Source: CBDFGS01 sp965247255 (lineage in GTDB: Bacteria; Chloroflexota; Dehalococcoidia; Lucifugimonadales; CAUZJF01). Taken from it: a stretch of 64,000 nt of DNA. Under the pieces are notes generated by a model. It worked only from the letters and a program-made list of their open reading frames with translations, did not search any database and had not been told where the DNA came from. The stretch lies in the NCBI GenBank assembly GCA_965247255.1, contig CBDFGS010000012.1:1-64000 (forward strand). Direction: 5' to 3'. Of this stretch, positions 44,548 to 53,792 are shown one piece after another. The stretch's first letter is position 1. Every line of letters begins with the position of its first letter. The position numbers and the translations under genes are program-made.

Positions 44548-44592
44548 CGTCGGTCGCCGGGACCAGGCGGTATTTCTTAGCCGGGCGATTAC

Positions 44593-46545
44593 ATGAACCT
44601 CGAGACCCTGGTATGGCTGATACTACTCCTGCCGGCGGCGTCTTTTGTCGGCATCGCCCTGATCATCAGGCCGTTCTTCAACCGGTATTCGACGGTCGCG
44701 GGTTATCTCACCATTGGGGCCATCGGCACAGGGTTCTTGCTCTCGCTCTGGGCTCTCACGAGGGTCGCAGACAATGGCGGCGCATTCGACTTCGAGCAAC
44801 GCGCCTGGCTGGAGGTCGGAAGTCTCAATGTAGCCGTAGGGATTCTCCTTGATCCGCTCACGGCGATCATGCTGGTGGTGGTGACGGGGGTTAGCCTTCT
44901 CATCCAGGTCTACTCGACCGGCTATATGAAGGGCGACCCAGGCTACGCGCGCTACTTCGCCTACATGTCGCTGTTCACGGCCTCGATGGTGGGGCTGGTC
45001 ATAGCCAGCAACATCGTCCAGCTCTACTTTTTCTGGGAGCTGGTCGGCCTGTGCTCGTACCTCCTCATCGGTTTCTGGTACCAGCGTCCAGCCGCAGCCG
45101 CCGCAGCCAAGAAAGCCTTTATCGTCACACGCCTTGGCGACTTCGGTTTTCTTCTGGGAATCCTGTACCTATTCTTCAACGCGGATGCGTTCGGCGCCGA
45201 CACGAGCGTGCTTAACATCCCAGATATCAATGAGGCGGCCAAGACGGGACTTCTCGCCTCCAGCGTGGTCACCTGGATCGCTTTGGGGATATTTGCGGGC
45301 GCCGTAGGCAAGTCCGGCCAATTCCCCCTTCACACCTGGCTGCCGGACGCAATGGAGGGCCCGACGCCGGTCAGCGCGTTGATCCATGCGGCGACGATGG
45401 TTGCCGCCGGGGTCTTTCTGGTGGCCCGTTTCTTCGACCTGTTCCAGGCCTCCCCCGCGGCTATGGCCACGGTGGCGATCGTAGGCGGCGTCACCGCTGT
45501 GTTCGCGGCATCGATGGGGCTCGTGGCGAACGACATCAAGAGGGTGCTGGCCTACTCCACTATTAGCCAGCTCGGATATATGATGCTCGCCCTGGGAGTT
45601 GGGGCCTACGGCCCAGCGATCTTCCACCTCTTCACTCACGCGTTTTTCAAGGCGCTTCTGTTCCTGGCCTCCGGCAGCGTGAATCACGCGGCAGGCACCT
45701 TCGACATGCGCTACATGGGTGGCCTGCGGGCAGCGATGCCGTGGACTTACGCCGCGTTCCTTATCGGCTCTCTCAGCCTCGCAGGTATCGTGCCACTGGC
45801 CGGCTTCTGGAGTAAGGACGAGATCCTTTCTCACGCATGGGCGCACGGCGGAGTCGTCAGCCAGCTGGTCTTCTGGTTGGCGTTGGTTGCCGTGTTCATG
45901 ACGGCGTTCTACATCTTCCGGGCCCTCTTCATGACTTTCGAGGGTACTTTCAGAGGCGGCGCGGACGAGGACCCGGCGATCACCGAGGACGGTGGCGTAC
46001 ACCTGGTGGAATCGCCCCGGGTCATGGTGGCCCCCCTGGTGATACTTGCAGTGGCGGCGGTAGTGGGAGGGTTCTTCGTCAGTCCGCCGTTCGATCTGGG
46101 CATCGTCGGAAAGCACGCCTTGACGCACTTCCTCGAGCCCGCAGCAGAGGCATTGGCATTCAACCTGCCGATAGCGGTGGTATCCACGGCAATCGCCGCA
46201 GCCGGAATCGCTCTAGCGTACGCGATGTACTGGTCGCGGACCCTGTCCCTCGAGAGGGTCGCCGATCTGGTGTCACCCGCACATACGCTTCTCTCTCGCC
46301 GGTACTACTTCGACGACCTCTACGAAGGAGTCCTAACGCGAAAGGTCCTATACCTGGGCCTGGCCAGGTCTCTCGACTGGGCGGACAAGGCTTTGGTGGA
46401 CGGAGCCGTCCGGCTCGTCGACCGATCGGGGCGCAACGTTGGAAGGGCCGTAGCACAGCTCCAGACCGGGCAACTCCAGGGATACGGAGTCGCAATCTCC
46501 GTGGGCGTCTTGACCATCGCCGCCGTGTACATCTTCGTCCGCTAG
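44593..46545 (+). CDS. nuoL: NADH-quinone oxidoreductase subunit L
   Basis: Antiporter-like subunit ND5, 650 residues, with about 15-16 membrane helices and the long lateral helix near the C-terminus. Conserved 'WELVGLCSYLLIGFWY' (Glu of TM5), 'KSGQFPLHTWLPDAMEGPTPVSALIHAATMV' region with Lys and His residues, and 'HAFFKALLFL'. Separated from the preceding gene by 111 bases holding the palindrome. Confidence 0.96.
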   Translation: MNLETLVWLILLLPAASFVGIALIIRPFFNRYSTVAGYLTIGAIGTGFLLSLWALTRVADNGGAFDFEQRAWLEVGSLNVAVGILLDPLTAIMLVVVTGVSLLIQVYSTGYMKGDPGYARYFAYMSLFTASMVGLVIASNIVQLYFFWELVGLCSYLLIGFWYQRPAAAAAAKKAFIVTRLGDFGFLLGILYLFFNADAFGADTSVLNIPDINEAAKTGLLASSVVTWIALGIFAGAVGKSGQFPLHTWLPDAMEGPTPVSALIHAATMVAAGVFLVARFFDLFQASPAAMATVAIVGGVTAVFAASMGLVANDIKRVLAYSTISQLGYMMLALGVGAYGPAIFHLFTHAFFKALLFLASGSVNHAAGTFDMRYMGGLRAAMPWTYAAFLIGSLSLAGIVPLAGFWSKDEILSHAWAHGGVVSQLVFWLALVAVFMTAFYIFRALFMTFEGTFRGGADEDPAITEDGGVHLVESPRVMVAPLVILAVAAVVGGFFVSPPFDLGIVGKHALTHFLEPAAEALAFNLPIAVVSTAIAAAGIALAYAMYWSRTLSLERVADLVSPAHTLLSRRYYFDDLYEGVLTRKVLYLGLARSLDWADKALVDGAVRLVDRSGRNVGRAVAQLQTGQLQGYGVAISVGVLTIAAVYIFVR

Positions 46546-46554
46546 GGAATAGCA

Positions 46555-48081
46555 GTGGAATTCGAAGGCCTTTTGACAATAGTAGTGTTCCTGCCTCTGG
46601 CGGGAGCACTTCTTATAGCCCTCGCCGTCAAGCGCGACCGAGATGTTCGATACGTCGCGGGAGCCGTTTCCCTTATCGAGCTGGCGCTGGGTATCGTCGT
46701 CTTCCTGAGGTACGACGCCGAGACGGGCGGCGTTCAGCTTGTCGATCGGATACCGGACTGGATTCCGGTCGAGTCCTTCGAGGTGCAGTACTTCCTGGGC
46801 GTCGACGGACTAAGCGCGCCCCTCGTATTGCTCGCCGGCCTGCTGGGCATGGCCGCGGTGTTCGCATCCTGGGGGATCAAGCACCGTGTGCGTGAGTATT
46901 TCGTCTGGCTGCTGGTCCTACAAACGGCGGTAATGGGAGTATTCACTGCGCTCGACTTCATACTCTTCTTCCTGCTGTGGGAGCTCGAGCTGGTGCCGAT
47001 GTACTTCCTGATCGCGATCTGGGGAACCGGGCGGCGCGAGTACTCGGCGATGAAGTTCCTCATCTTCACCTTCCTGGGCAGCGCCTTCATGCTGGTGGGG
47101 ATACTGGGCCTCTTCTTCACCGCAGACATCCACACCTTCGACATGACCCAGCTGCCGGCCAAGATCGCCGCGGCACGCAGCTTCAGCCTGCCCATCGGCA
47201 TGCTGTTTGCGCTGCTCACTCTCGGGTTTGCAGTAAAGCTGCCCGTGTGGCCGCTGCACTCATGGCTTCCCGACGCCCACACCGATGCGCCGACCGCCGT
47301 CAGCGTGATGCTGGCGGGAGTGCTGCTAAAGATGGGCGGGTACGGGATGGTGCGGGTATCGGCCGGGATGTTCCCCCAGGTCGTGGTCGATGCGGCCTGG
47401 GTGCTCGTGATCCTTGGAGTTATAAATGTGCTCTACGGGGCAGTGGTCACGCTCCGGCAGACCGACCTCAAGCGACTCATCGCCTTCAGCAGCATCAGCC
47501 ACATGGGCTACGTGCTCATAGGAATATCGTCCGTGGCCGGCGCGGCCGGCGCGGTCTCACCCGTGGGGCTTACCGGGGCGGCGATGCAGATGTTCACCCA
47601 CGGCACCATCACAGGCTTGCTTTTCCTGCTGGTCGGCCTGATGTACGAGAAGGCCCATACCCGGTACATTCCAGACCTGGGAGGCCTGGCGACCCGCATG
47701 CCTGTACTGGCGGCGGTCTTCCTGGTCGCCGGCCTGGCGTCGCTAGGGCTACCCGGCACCAGTGGGTTCGTCTCCGAGATACTCGTGTTCCTCGGTACGT
47801 TCCCAGTGTGGGGAATAGGGACCGCTCTGGGCGCGTTCGGGATAGTTATTACCGCGGGATATATCCTGTGGATGGTGCAGCGGACCCTCTTTGGGCCTCC
47901 CATCGATCGGTTCGCCAGCGTCAGAGATGCGACCCCCATGGAGATGGTCCCGCTGCTTGTCCTGGTCACAGCCGTGTTGGTAGTCGGGATATACCCAGCG
48001 ATTCTGACGGACGTCTTTAGCGCAGGTGTCGAGCCCATCGTCGACGCGATCAGGGGACCTGCGCAGCTCGCGCTGAGATGA
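46555..48081 (+). CDS. nuoM: NADH-quinone oxidoreductase subunit M
   Basis: Antiporter-like subunit ND4, 508 residues. It shows 'LLWELELVPMYFLIAIWG' (Glu of TM5), 'KLPVWPLHSWLPDAHTDAPT' (Lys-Pro-Trp-His) and 'FSSISHMGYVLIG'. GTG start at 46555, 9 bases after nuoL. Confidence 0.95.
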   Translation: MEFEGLLTIVVFLPLAGALLIALAVKRDRDVRYVAGAVSLIELALGIVVFLRYDAETGGVQLVDRIPDWIPVESFEVQYFLGVDGLSAPLVLLAGLLGMAAVFASWGIKHRVREYFVWLLVLQTAVMGVFTALDFILFFLLWELELVPMYFLIAIWGTGRREYSAMKFLIFTFLGSAFMLVGILGLFFTADIHTFDMTQLPAKIAAARSFSLPIGMLFALLTLGFAVKLPVWPLHSWLPDAHTDAPTAVSVMLAGVLLKMGGYGMVRVSAGMFPQVVVDAAWVLVILGVINVLYGAVVTLRQTDLKRLIAFSSISHMGYVLIGISSVAGAAGAVSPVGLTGAAMQMFTHGTITGLLFLLVGLMYEKAHTRYIPDLGGLATRMPVLAAVFLVAGLASLGLPGTSGFVSEILVFLGTFPVWGIGTALGAFGIVITAGYILWMVQRTLFGPPIDRFASVRDATPMEMVPLLVLVTAVLVVGIYPAILTDVFSAGVEPIVDAIRGPAQLALR

Positions 48082-49571
48082 CGCTCAACGACCTCTATCT
48101 GCTTTCCCCTGAGCTGAGCATGGCAGCGCTTGCCATGCTTCTGCTCCTCATAGACCTCTTCGTTCCGCGCAGAGGGATAGTCGCAGCGGTCGGAGTGCTC
48201 GGCCTGGGCGTTCCGCTCACTCTGAGCATCGCTCTCTGGACCGGCGGCGACACCGTCCCGGACCACAGTATTCTTGCGGGCACCGTTGTCGTCGACAAGT
48301 TCAGCCTGTTTTTCAAGTTCCTGTTTATCGGCGTGGCCGCGGCCGTAGCCCTCATGTCGAACGACTACGGCACAAGGTTCCGCAGGTTCCAGACCGAGTA
48401 CCTAGCACTGATGCTTTTCTCGGTGTCGGGCATGATGCTTCTGGCCTCGGCCGTCGAGCTCATCACCGTCTACATATCCCTGGAGCTGACCGCCCTCCCC
48501 GTTGCCGCGTTGGCCGCCTTCCTGCGGAACAGCCGCTCCTCAGAGGCCGGCATGAAGTTCTTGATCCTGAGCGGCATCAGCTCCGCGCTTCTCCTGTACG
48601 GCATGGTCCTGGTCTACGGCTTCACGGGAACGACACAGCTCGAAGAGATCGCAGCGCGGCTTGGCGGGATGGACCTCGGCGGCGACCAGCCCTTTGGTAG
48701 CTACGCGTTACTGCTGGGAACAGCGCTGATAGTCGCAGGCTTCGGCTTCAAGATTACCGCGGTCCCGTTCCAGATGTGGGCGCCCGACGTGTACGAGGGC
48801 TCGCCGACACCCATCACCGCATTCCTGTCAGTGGCCAGCAAGGCCGCGGGTTTCGCCGTCATCCTCCGGGTGTTCTACGTTGCGTTCCCAATTGAGGTGT
48901 TGAGCCTGGAATGGAGCGCCATATTCGCTGTGATTGCCGCGATCTCGATGACCGTGGGCAACTTCGTGGCGATACCGCAGAGAAATATCAAACGCATGCT
49001 GGCATACAGCACCGTGGCCCACGCGGGATACATAATGGTGGGGCTTGCGGCGGTCTCGTCCCGTGCGGCGGAGGGACAGGAGTCCGTCGGCGCGTCCGGC
49101 GTGCTCTTCTACCTGGCGGGCTACGCGGCGACGAACCTGGCGGCGTTCTCGGCTGTGATAGCGATCTCCAACCGCATCGAAAGCGACCGCATCGACGACT
49201 TCGCCGGAATGGGCCAGCGCGCGCCGTACCTGGCGGCGGCGCTTGCGTTCGCGATGGTGTCGCTCACCGGCGTGCCCCCCACGGTGGGTTTCATGGTTAA
49301 GATTTACATATTCGGGGCCGCGATCGGCAGCGGGCTGGCGTGGCTGGCCGTCGTCGGCGTTTTGAACAGCGTCGTCTCCGCCTACTACTACCTGAGGGTG
49401 GTCCGGGTCATGTACCTGGGCACCCCGACGAGCGACGAACCGGTCCGCACGGACCTACCGCTTCGCATTACGCTGGCGGGCGCCGCGGCTGGGATCATCG
49501 TGTTCGGGCTGTACCCCAGGCCTCTGCTGGAGCTCGCCCGAGCGGCCGCTGAGGTCCTGTTAGCTGGGTGA
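48078..49571 (+). CDS. nuoN: NADH-quinone oxidoreductase subunit N
   Basis: Antiporter-like subunit ND2, 497 residues. Markers are 'YISLELTALPVAALAAF', 'FKITAVPFQMWAPDVYEGSPTPITAF' region and 'YSTVAHAGYIMVG'. The ATG overlaps the nuoM stop by 4 bases. Last gene of the operon. Confidence 0.95.
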   Translation: MTLNDLYLLSPELSMAALAMLLLLIDLFVPRRGIVAAVGVLGLGVPLTLSIALWTGGDTVPDHSILAGTVVVDKFSLFFKFLFIGVAAAVALMSNDYGTRFRRFQTEYLALMLFSVSGMMLLASAVELITVYISLELTALPVAALAAFLRNSRSSEAGMKFLILSGISSALLLYGMVLVYGFTGTTQLEEIAARLGGMDLGGDQPFGSYALLLGTALIVAGFGFKITAVPFQMWAPDVYEGSPTPITAFLSVASKAAGFAVILRVFYVAFPIEVLSLEWSAIFAVIAAISMTVGNFVAIPQRNIKRMLAYSTVAHAGYIMVGLAAVSSRAAEGQESVGASGVLFYLAGYAATNLAAFSAVIAISNRIESDRIDDFAGMGQRAPYLAAALAFAMVSLTGVPPTVGFMVKIYIFGAAIGSGLAWLAVVGVLNSVVSAYYYLRVVRVMYLGTPTSDEPVRTDLPLRITLAGAAAGIIVFGLYPRPLLELARAAAEVLLAG

Positions 49572-49737
49572 CAAGGCGCCCTCGGGCACCATGTCACAGT
49601 TGGGATCATCGGTGTGTTGTGATGTGGATACCCTCCACTCACCAACAACTCTGAAGCCCTGGCTGATGCTAGAACATCTGTGATCCGCTTGGCCTCCGAC
49701 CGCAAGGCCATACTCGAGAGATGTTCGCCAACCGCCC
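49572..49737. other. Short intergenic region, no gene seen
   Basis: 166 bases between the nuoN stop and the toxin gene end (convergent). A minus-strand frame of about 70 codons overlaps here but has no ribosome site or recognisable motif. The right end contains gtaggggcgg on the minus strand, a half copy of the dispersed palindrome family. Confidence 0.35.
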
Positions 49738-50124
49738 CTACTCATGGGCCAAGGACCTGAAGACGTTGGCAAGGCTCAGCTTGTCAATCGCGCCGGACGC
49801 GACACCCATCATAGCCTGGTATAAGCGGCCCTCCGGGTCTGTAGCTGGAACGCCGTTTAGCTGCAGGAAGACGAGAGCGCATGCCAGGGCGGTCCGCTTG
49901 TTTCCGTCCCGGAAAGGGTGGTTTTGAGCTACGTGGAAGGCGTATGCCGCGGCCATCTCGTACAGGTCTCTATGCAGCCACTCCCCACCAAATGACGCTC
50001 TTGGCATTGCCAGGGCAGACTGCAGAAGTCCCATGTCATGGGTCCCGACGCGACCGGTGTAACGCTCAATCTGGTCCAAGTGGACTCTGATCACGTCAGC
50101 CAGGCCTAAGAACAGAGGCTCCAT
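49738..50124 (-). CDS. doc: Doc-type toxin (Fic fold)
   Basis: 128 residues with the Doc motif HPFRDGNKR (about 68-76). This is the Fic-like kinase/AMPylase loop that in phage P1 Doc phosphorylates elongation factor Tu and stops translation. The N-terminal 'VIRVHLDQIERYTGRVGTHDMGLLQSAL' region is typical. It lies 14 bases downstream of an AbrB-like antitoxin gene rather than the classical Phd. Confidence 0.92.
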   Translation of the reverse strand: MEPLFLGLADVIRVHLDQIERYTGRVGTHDMGLLQSALAMPRASFGGEWLHRDLYEMAAAYAFHVAQNHPFRDGNKRTALACALVFLQLNGVPATDPEGRLYQAMMGVASGAIDKLSLANVFRSLAHE

Positions 50125-50138
50125 TGATATGGTGAGCG

Positions 50139-50366
50139 CTAATCGGCCAGCCTCTTTAGAGTCCTGGCGTGTCGGGCATTCACCTTGTTCAGGGCCTCAG
50201 CCACGAGCTGATGCGGAGAAGAGTCGCGTACCGGTGAGATTACGAGGTTCTCGCCATCCGTGGTGATCTCCAATTGAGTTTCCATATCCAGGTGCAGGAT
50301 TTCCAGCAGCGCCTTATCGATGATGAGAGCCGCACTATTACCATGGGGCGTAAGTTTCTTAATCAC
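50139..50366 (-). CDS. AbrB/MazE-type antitoxin
   Basis: 75 residues with an N-terminal swapped-hairpin (SpoVT/AbrB) domain: 'KKLTPHGNSAALIIDKALLEIL' and 'MDTQLEI'-like strand, then 'GENLVISPV'. The C-terminal helix rich in Arg, Lys and Ala would wrap the toxin. The start is GTG at 50366 after a GGGGGG ribosome site. It probably represses its own promoter through the palindrome at 50387-50411. Confidence 0.85.
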   Translation of the reverse strand: MIKKLTPHGNSAALIIDKALLEILHLDMETQLEITTDGENLVISPVRDSSPHQLVAEALNKVNARHARTLKRLAD

Positions 50367-50386
50367 GGCATCCCCCCTGATGCAAT

Positions 50387-50411
50387 ATGTGGATACACAT
50401 CGTATCTACAT
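50387..50411. promoter_or_regulatory. Operator-like palindrome at the toxin-antitoxin promoter
   Basis: Arms ATGTGGATAC and GTATCTACAT separated by 5 bases match at 9 of 10 positions as an inverted repeat. The minus-strand -10 candidate TACAAT (50410-50415) overlaps its upstream arm, so a bound antitoxin dimer would block transcription. Antitoxin autoregulation at such sites is the rule for this class. Confidence 0.6.
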
Positions 50412-50465
50412 TGTAGCACCGGCAAGGCGTTTGTAATCAACCTCGTGTGGGCGCAGCCGACACCC

Positions 50466-51503
50466 TCACCGTACAAACATAGCGTCGCCGAAGCTGTAAA
50501 AGCGGTAGCGCATATCCGCGGCCCTGAGGTACGCGCGCAGGACGAGCTCTCGGCCGGCGAAAGCGGACGTGAGCATTAGGAGCGTGGACCTGGGCAGGTG
50601 GAAGTTGGTTATCAGGGCGTCCACGACCTTAAAGCTGAATCCCGGGTAGATGAAGAGGTCCGCCCAGCCCGACCCTGCCGATACCGTATCTCCGGTGGTC
50701 CCCGATGCGCTGGACGAGGCTAGCAGGGCGGCGTTCTCCAGGAGCCGCACCGCAGTCGTCCCGACGGACACCACACGCCTGCCTTCGCGCTTCGCCCTGC
50801 TGACAGCGGCAGCGGCATCGCTTCCCAGCTCCCAGTACTCCGAGTGCATCTCATGGCCCGCCACCGAATCTGATTTCACGGGCCGGAACGAGTCCCATCC
50901 GACGTGGAGGGTGACGAAGACCAGCTCGACGCCCATGTTCCTCGCCCGCTGGAGCAAGTCGTTGGTAAAGTGGAGTCCGGCCGTCGGCGCAGCGACGCTG
51001 CCGTCGACGCGGGCATAGAGCGTCTGGTAGCGACCGGGGTCTTCAAGGGATTCATGGATGTACGGCGGCAGCGGTATCCGGCCCACCTCGCCCAGGAGCT
51101 CCTCGCCTGATAGCCGCACCTTCCTGGCGCCATCCGCCTCCACCCCCACGACCACACCTGTGAGGCCGCCGGCGACCTCAAAGGCGACCCCCTCGCGCAT
51201 CATGCGCCCAGGGCGCACCAGGGCGCGCCAGAGCCCCGTCGAAATTCGCTGCAGCAGGAGTAGCTCGACGCGCCCGCCGGTGGGCACTCGATTCGCCAGG
51301 AGCCTGGCCGGCATGACCCGAGTGTCGTTGAAGACGAGCACGTCGCCTGCGTTCAGGAGCTCGGGCAGCTCGTAGAAACGCCGGTGCTCCATCGTACCGC
51401 TGCCCCGTTCCACAACCATCAGGCGTGAGTGGTCTCGCGGCTCAATCGGCGTCTGGGCGATGAGCTCTTCAGGCAAGTGATAGTCGAAGTCTCTTGTCTT
51501 CAA
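50466..51503 (-). CDS. queA: tRNA preQ1(34) S-adenosylmethionine ribosyltransferase-isomerase
   Basis: 345 residues, full length. Makes epoxyqueuosine in tRNA wobble position 34 using the ribosyl part of SAM. Family hallmarks: 'DYHLPEELIAQTPIEPRDHSRLMV' start region, 'VFNDTRVMPARL', 'VAAPTAGLHFTNDLL', 'VGTTAVRLLE' and 'NFHLPRSTLLMLTSAFAG'. It is divergent from greA. Confidence 0.96.
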   Translation of the reverse strand: MKTRDFDYHLPEELIAQTPIEPRDHSRLMVVERGSGTMEHRRFYELPELLNAGDVLVFNDTRVMPARLLANRVPTGGRVELLLLQRISTGLWRALVRPGRMMREGVAFEVAGGLTGVVVGVEADGARKVRLSGEELLGEVGRIPLPPYIHESLEDPGRYQTLYARVDGSVAAPTAGLHFTNDLLQRARNMGVELVFVTLHVGWDSFRPVKSDSVAGHEMHSEYWELGSDAAAAVSRAKREGRRVVSVGTTAVRLLENAALLASSSASGTTGDTVSAGSGWADLFIYPGFSFKVVDALITNFHLPRSTLLMLTSAFAGRELVLRAYLRAADMRYRFYSFGDAMFVR

Positions 51504-51638
51504 TTCGCCCTTTCGTCCGGCAGACGCAGCCCTTGGCAGGAATCCCTGGCTGTGGGCTCGCTTTCCTGTGGACCGGTGAATCCTATCAGGGGTAGCCTAG
51601 TACAGCCACGATCTCAGCACGTGCCTCGCAGGCAAGGA

Positions 51639-51668
51639 TTTACAAAGAGCAGCCCAGCGGGATACAAT
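51639..51668 (+). promoter_or_regulatory. Promoter of greA-lysS
   Basis: TTTACA (51639-51644), 18-base spacer, TACAAT (51663-51668). The start is expected near 51675, directly at the first base of the leader hairpin. Confidence 0.6.
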
Positions 51669-51673
51669 GTAAG

Positions 51674-51725
51674 GACTGGCTGAGATGTGGGCCGCACTCG
51701 CGGTCCGCTCAGTCTTTTTGCTTTT
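51674..51725 (+). terminator. Terminator-like hairpin in the greA leader
   Basis: A GC-rich 7-bp stem (GGGCCGC at 51689-51695 with GCGGTCC at 51700-51706, four-base loop) is enclosed by CTGAG/CTCAG pairing (51680-51684 with 51708-51712). It is followed at once by TTTTT, then GCTTTT. It lies between the promoter and the greA ATG at 51738, so it would be an attenuator rather than an end-of-gene terminator. Confidence 0.55.
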
Positions 51726-51737
51726 GGAGAAGAGTGA

Positions 51738-52205
51738 ATGCCTACGAAGGCAACCTATATAACGAATGAGGGCCGCCGCCTTCTCGAAAAGGAGTTGGGG
51801 CACCTTACGACCGTCCGGAGGCGCGAAGTCGCCGCTCGCATCCATAAGGCTAGCGAAGAGGGCACGGTAGACAACGCCGAATACGAAGATGCCAAGAACG
51901 AGCAGGCCTTCCTGGAGGGGAAGATCTCCGAGTTGGAGAGCACACTCTCCCGAGCGGTGGTACCGTCCCCCGACGATGGGTCTGATGGCGCGGTGGCGTT
52001 CGGGTCGTCCGTGAGAGTGGAGACCGAACAGGGCAAAAAACGCCTCTACAGGATCGTAGGCAGCGCGGAAGCCGCCCCTCTCGACGGTAAGATCTCGGTG
52101 GAGTCTCCTGTCGGGCGGGCTCTGATAGGCCACTACCTCGGCGACCAGGTACAGGTAGAGACACCTTCGGGACTCGTAAGCCTGACCATCATCAAGATTA
52201 CCTGA
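51738..52205 (+). CDS. greA: Transcription elongation factor GreA
   Basis: 155 residues. N-terminal coiled coil ('YITNEGRRLLEKELGHL', 'RREVAARIHKASEEGTVDNAEYEDAKNEQAFLEG') with the tip acidic residues Asp and Glu in 'DNAEYEDAK', which enter the polymerase secondary channel to stimulate cleavage of backtracked RNA. The C-terminal FKBP-like domain carries 'SPVGRALIG'. The ATG follows GGAGAAG. Followed by lysS after 25 bases. Confidence 0.96.
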   Translation: MPTKATYITNEGRRLLEKELGHLTTVRRREVAARIHKASEEGTVDNAEYEDAKNEQAFLEGKISELESTLSRAVVPSPDDGSDGAVAFGSSVRVETEQGKKRLYRIVGSAEAAPLDGKISVESPVGRALIGHYLGDQVQVETPSGLVSLTIIKIT

Positions 52206-52230
52206 AGGCCCCGGCTGAGCCGCAAGTCCC

Positions 52231-53715
52231 GTGCCTGAAACCGAAAACGCCCTAATTCAAGCACGTCTGGAAAAGCTCAAAAACATCCGAGCGCGGGGCG
52301 TCGACCCCTATCCCCACAGGTACGCGCGGACCCACACCAGCCAAGAGGCCGCGGCCCACTTCGAGGCCGAAGAGTCCCGGCAAGCCGAGGACGCCCGGAC
52401 GGACAGCGTCTCCATCGCCGGGCGCGTGGTCGGAATGAGGCGGATGGGCCGGGCGACCTTCGCCGACCTGCTGGACGGCCACGGCAAGCTCCAACTCCTT
52501 CTCCGCCGGAACAACCTGCCCGAAAGCTACGAAGCGCTCAAGGACATCGACGTCGGCGACTGGCTAGGCGCGACCGGGCCCTTGTTCCGCACCAAAGCCG
52601 GGGAGGTAACCCTCGAGGCCATGGACTGGTCTCTGTTGTCCAAGTCCATTCGCCCGCTCCCAGAGAAGTGGCACGGGTTGGCCGATGTCGAGATCAGGTT
52701 CCGGCAACGATATCTGGACCTCATCGCCAACGAAGAGGCGCGCGCAATCGCGATAACTCGGAGCCGGCTGATAGCTTCCATACGGCGCTTCATGGATGGA
52801 CGCGGCTTCATGGAGGTCGAAACGCCGGTGCTCGTTCCCGTAGCGGCCGGAGGAACGGCGGAACCCTTTTCGACTCACTACGGCGCACTGGACCGAGACC
52901 TCTACCTGCGCATAGCCACGGAGCTGTACCTCAAGCGGCTCGTTGTGGGCGGCCTTGAGAAGGTGTACGAGATCGGCCGGATTTTCCGCAACGAGGGTCT
53001 CGACTACTACCACAACCCCGAGTTTACAATGATGGAGAGCTACGAGGCATTCTCCGACTACAATGACGTGATGACGATGGTGGAGGAGATGGTCCACGCA
53101 GTGGCGGTGGAGGTGCTCGACTCCCCAATCGTGGAGTTCGACGGCCACCGGATCGACTTCACGCCGCCCTGGACCAGACTGAGCCTCCGGGAAGAGGTCA
53201 TGCGCCACTCGGGAATCGACTTTCTGGAGTGCTCCGACCTCGAATCGCTCCGCTCTGAAATGAAATCCAGGGGACTGGACCCAGGGTTGCAAATGAGCTG
53301 GGGCGGGCTTATGGACAAGCTGCTGTCCGCGACGGTAGAGCCGAAGCTGGTCCAGCCTTCCTTCCTGACCGACTATCCTTTGGCCATGTCCCCGCTAGCA
53401 AAGAGGAAGAGCGACGAGCCCGACATCGTCGAGCGCTTCGAAGGCTTCGCCGCGGGGATGGAGATCTGCAACGCGTTTACTGAGCTCAACGACCCTGTCG
53501 AACAGAGGGAGCGGCTCACACAGCAAGAGAAGCTCAGAGACCAGTTTCAGGATGAGGAGCTGGACCGTCTGGATGAAGACTTTCTCGTGGCGATGGAGCA
53601 CGGCATGCCGCCCACCGGGGGGCTCGGGCTCGGTATCGATCGCCTGGCGATGCTGTTCTCAGGGCAGCGCAACATCAAGGAGGTCTTGCTGTTCCCGCAG
53701 CTTCGCACCCGGTGA
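52231..53715 (+). CDS. lysS: Lysyl-tRNA synthetase, class II
   Basis: 494 residues. An OB-fold anticodon-binding domain (about 60-150, 'VSIAGRVVGMRRMGRATFADL') precedes the class II core with motif 1 near 'FMEVETPVL', motif 2 'FRNEGLDYYHNPEFTMME' and motif 3 'GLGLGIDRLAMLF'. GTG start at 52231. Cotranscribed with greA. Confidence 0.97.
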   Translation: MPETENALIQARLEKLKNIRARGVDPYPHRYARTHTSQEAAAHFEAEESRQAEDARTDSVSIAGRVVGMRRMGRATFADLLDGHGKLQLLLRRNNLPESYEALKDIDVGDWLGATGPLFRTKAGEVTLEAMDWSLLSKSIRPLPEKWHGLADVEIRFRQRYLDLIANEEARAIAITRSRLIASIRRFMDGRGFMEVETPVLVPVAAGGTAEPFSTHYGALDRDLYLRIATELYLKRLVVGGLEKVYEIGRIFRNEGLDYYHNPEFTMMESYEAFSDYNDVMTMVEEMVHAVAVEVLDSPIVEFDGHRIDFTPPWTRLSLREEVMRHSGIDFLECSDLESLRSEMKSRGLDPGLQMSWGGLMDKLLSATVEPKLVQPSFLTDYPLAMSPLAKRKSDEPDIVERFEGFAAGMEICNAFTELNDPVEQRERLTQQEKLRDQFQDEELDRLDEDFLVAMEHGMPPTGGLGLGIDRLAMLFSGQRNIKEVLLFPQLRTR

Positions 53716-53792
53716 GACCGGGCGGCGCGTGAATCGAATCAGGCGCACCTCGCGTCGAATAAAGAGAGTCCACCTAACTCAGGAGCGCTTCG

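Noticed and set aside
45169..46128. 319-codon minus-strand frame
   Set aside because: Antisense to nuoL, rich in Arg, His and Gly as expected of a GC shadow.
49560..49772. 70-codon minus-strand frame after the Doc gene
   Set aside because: Overlaps the ends of both doc and nuoN; no start signal or motif. It could be a decayed gene tail but that cannot be supported.
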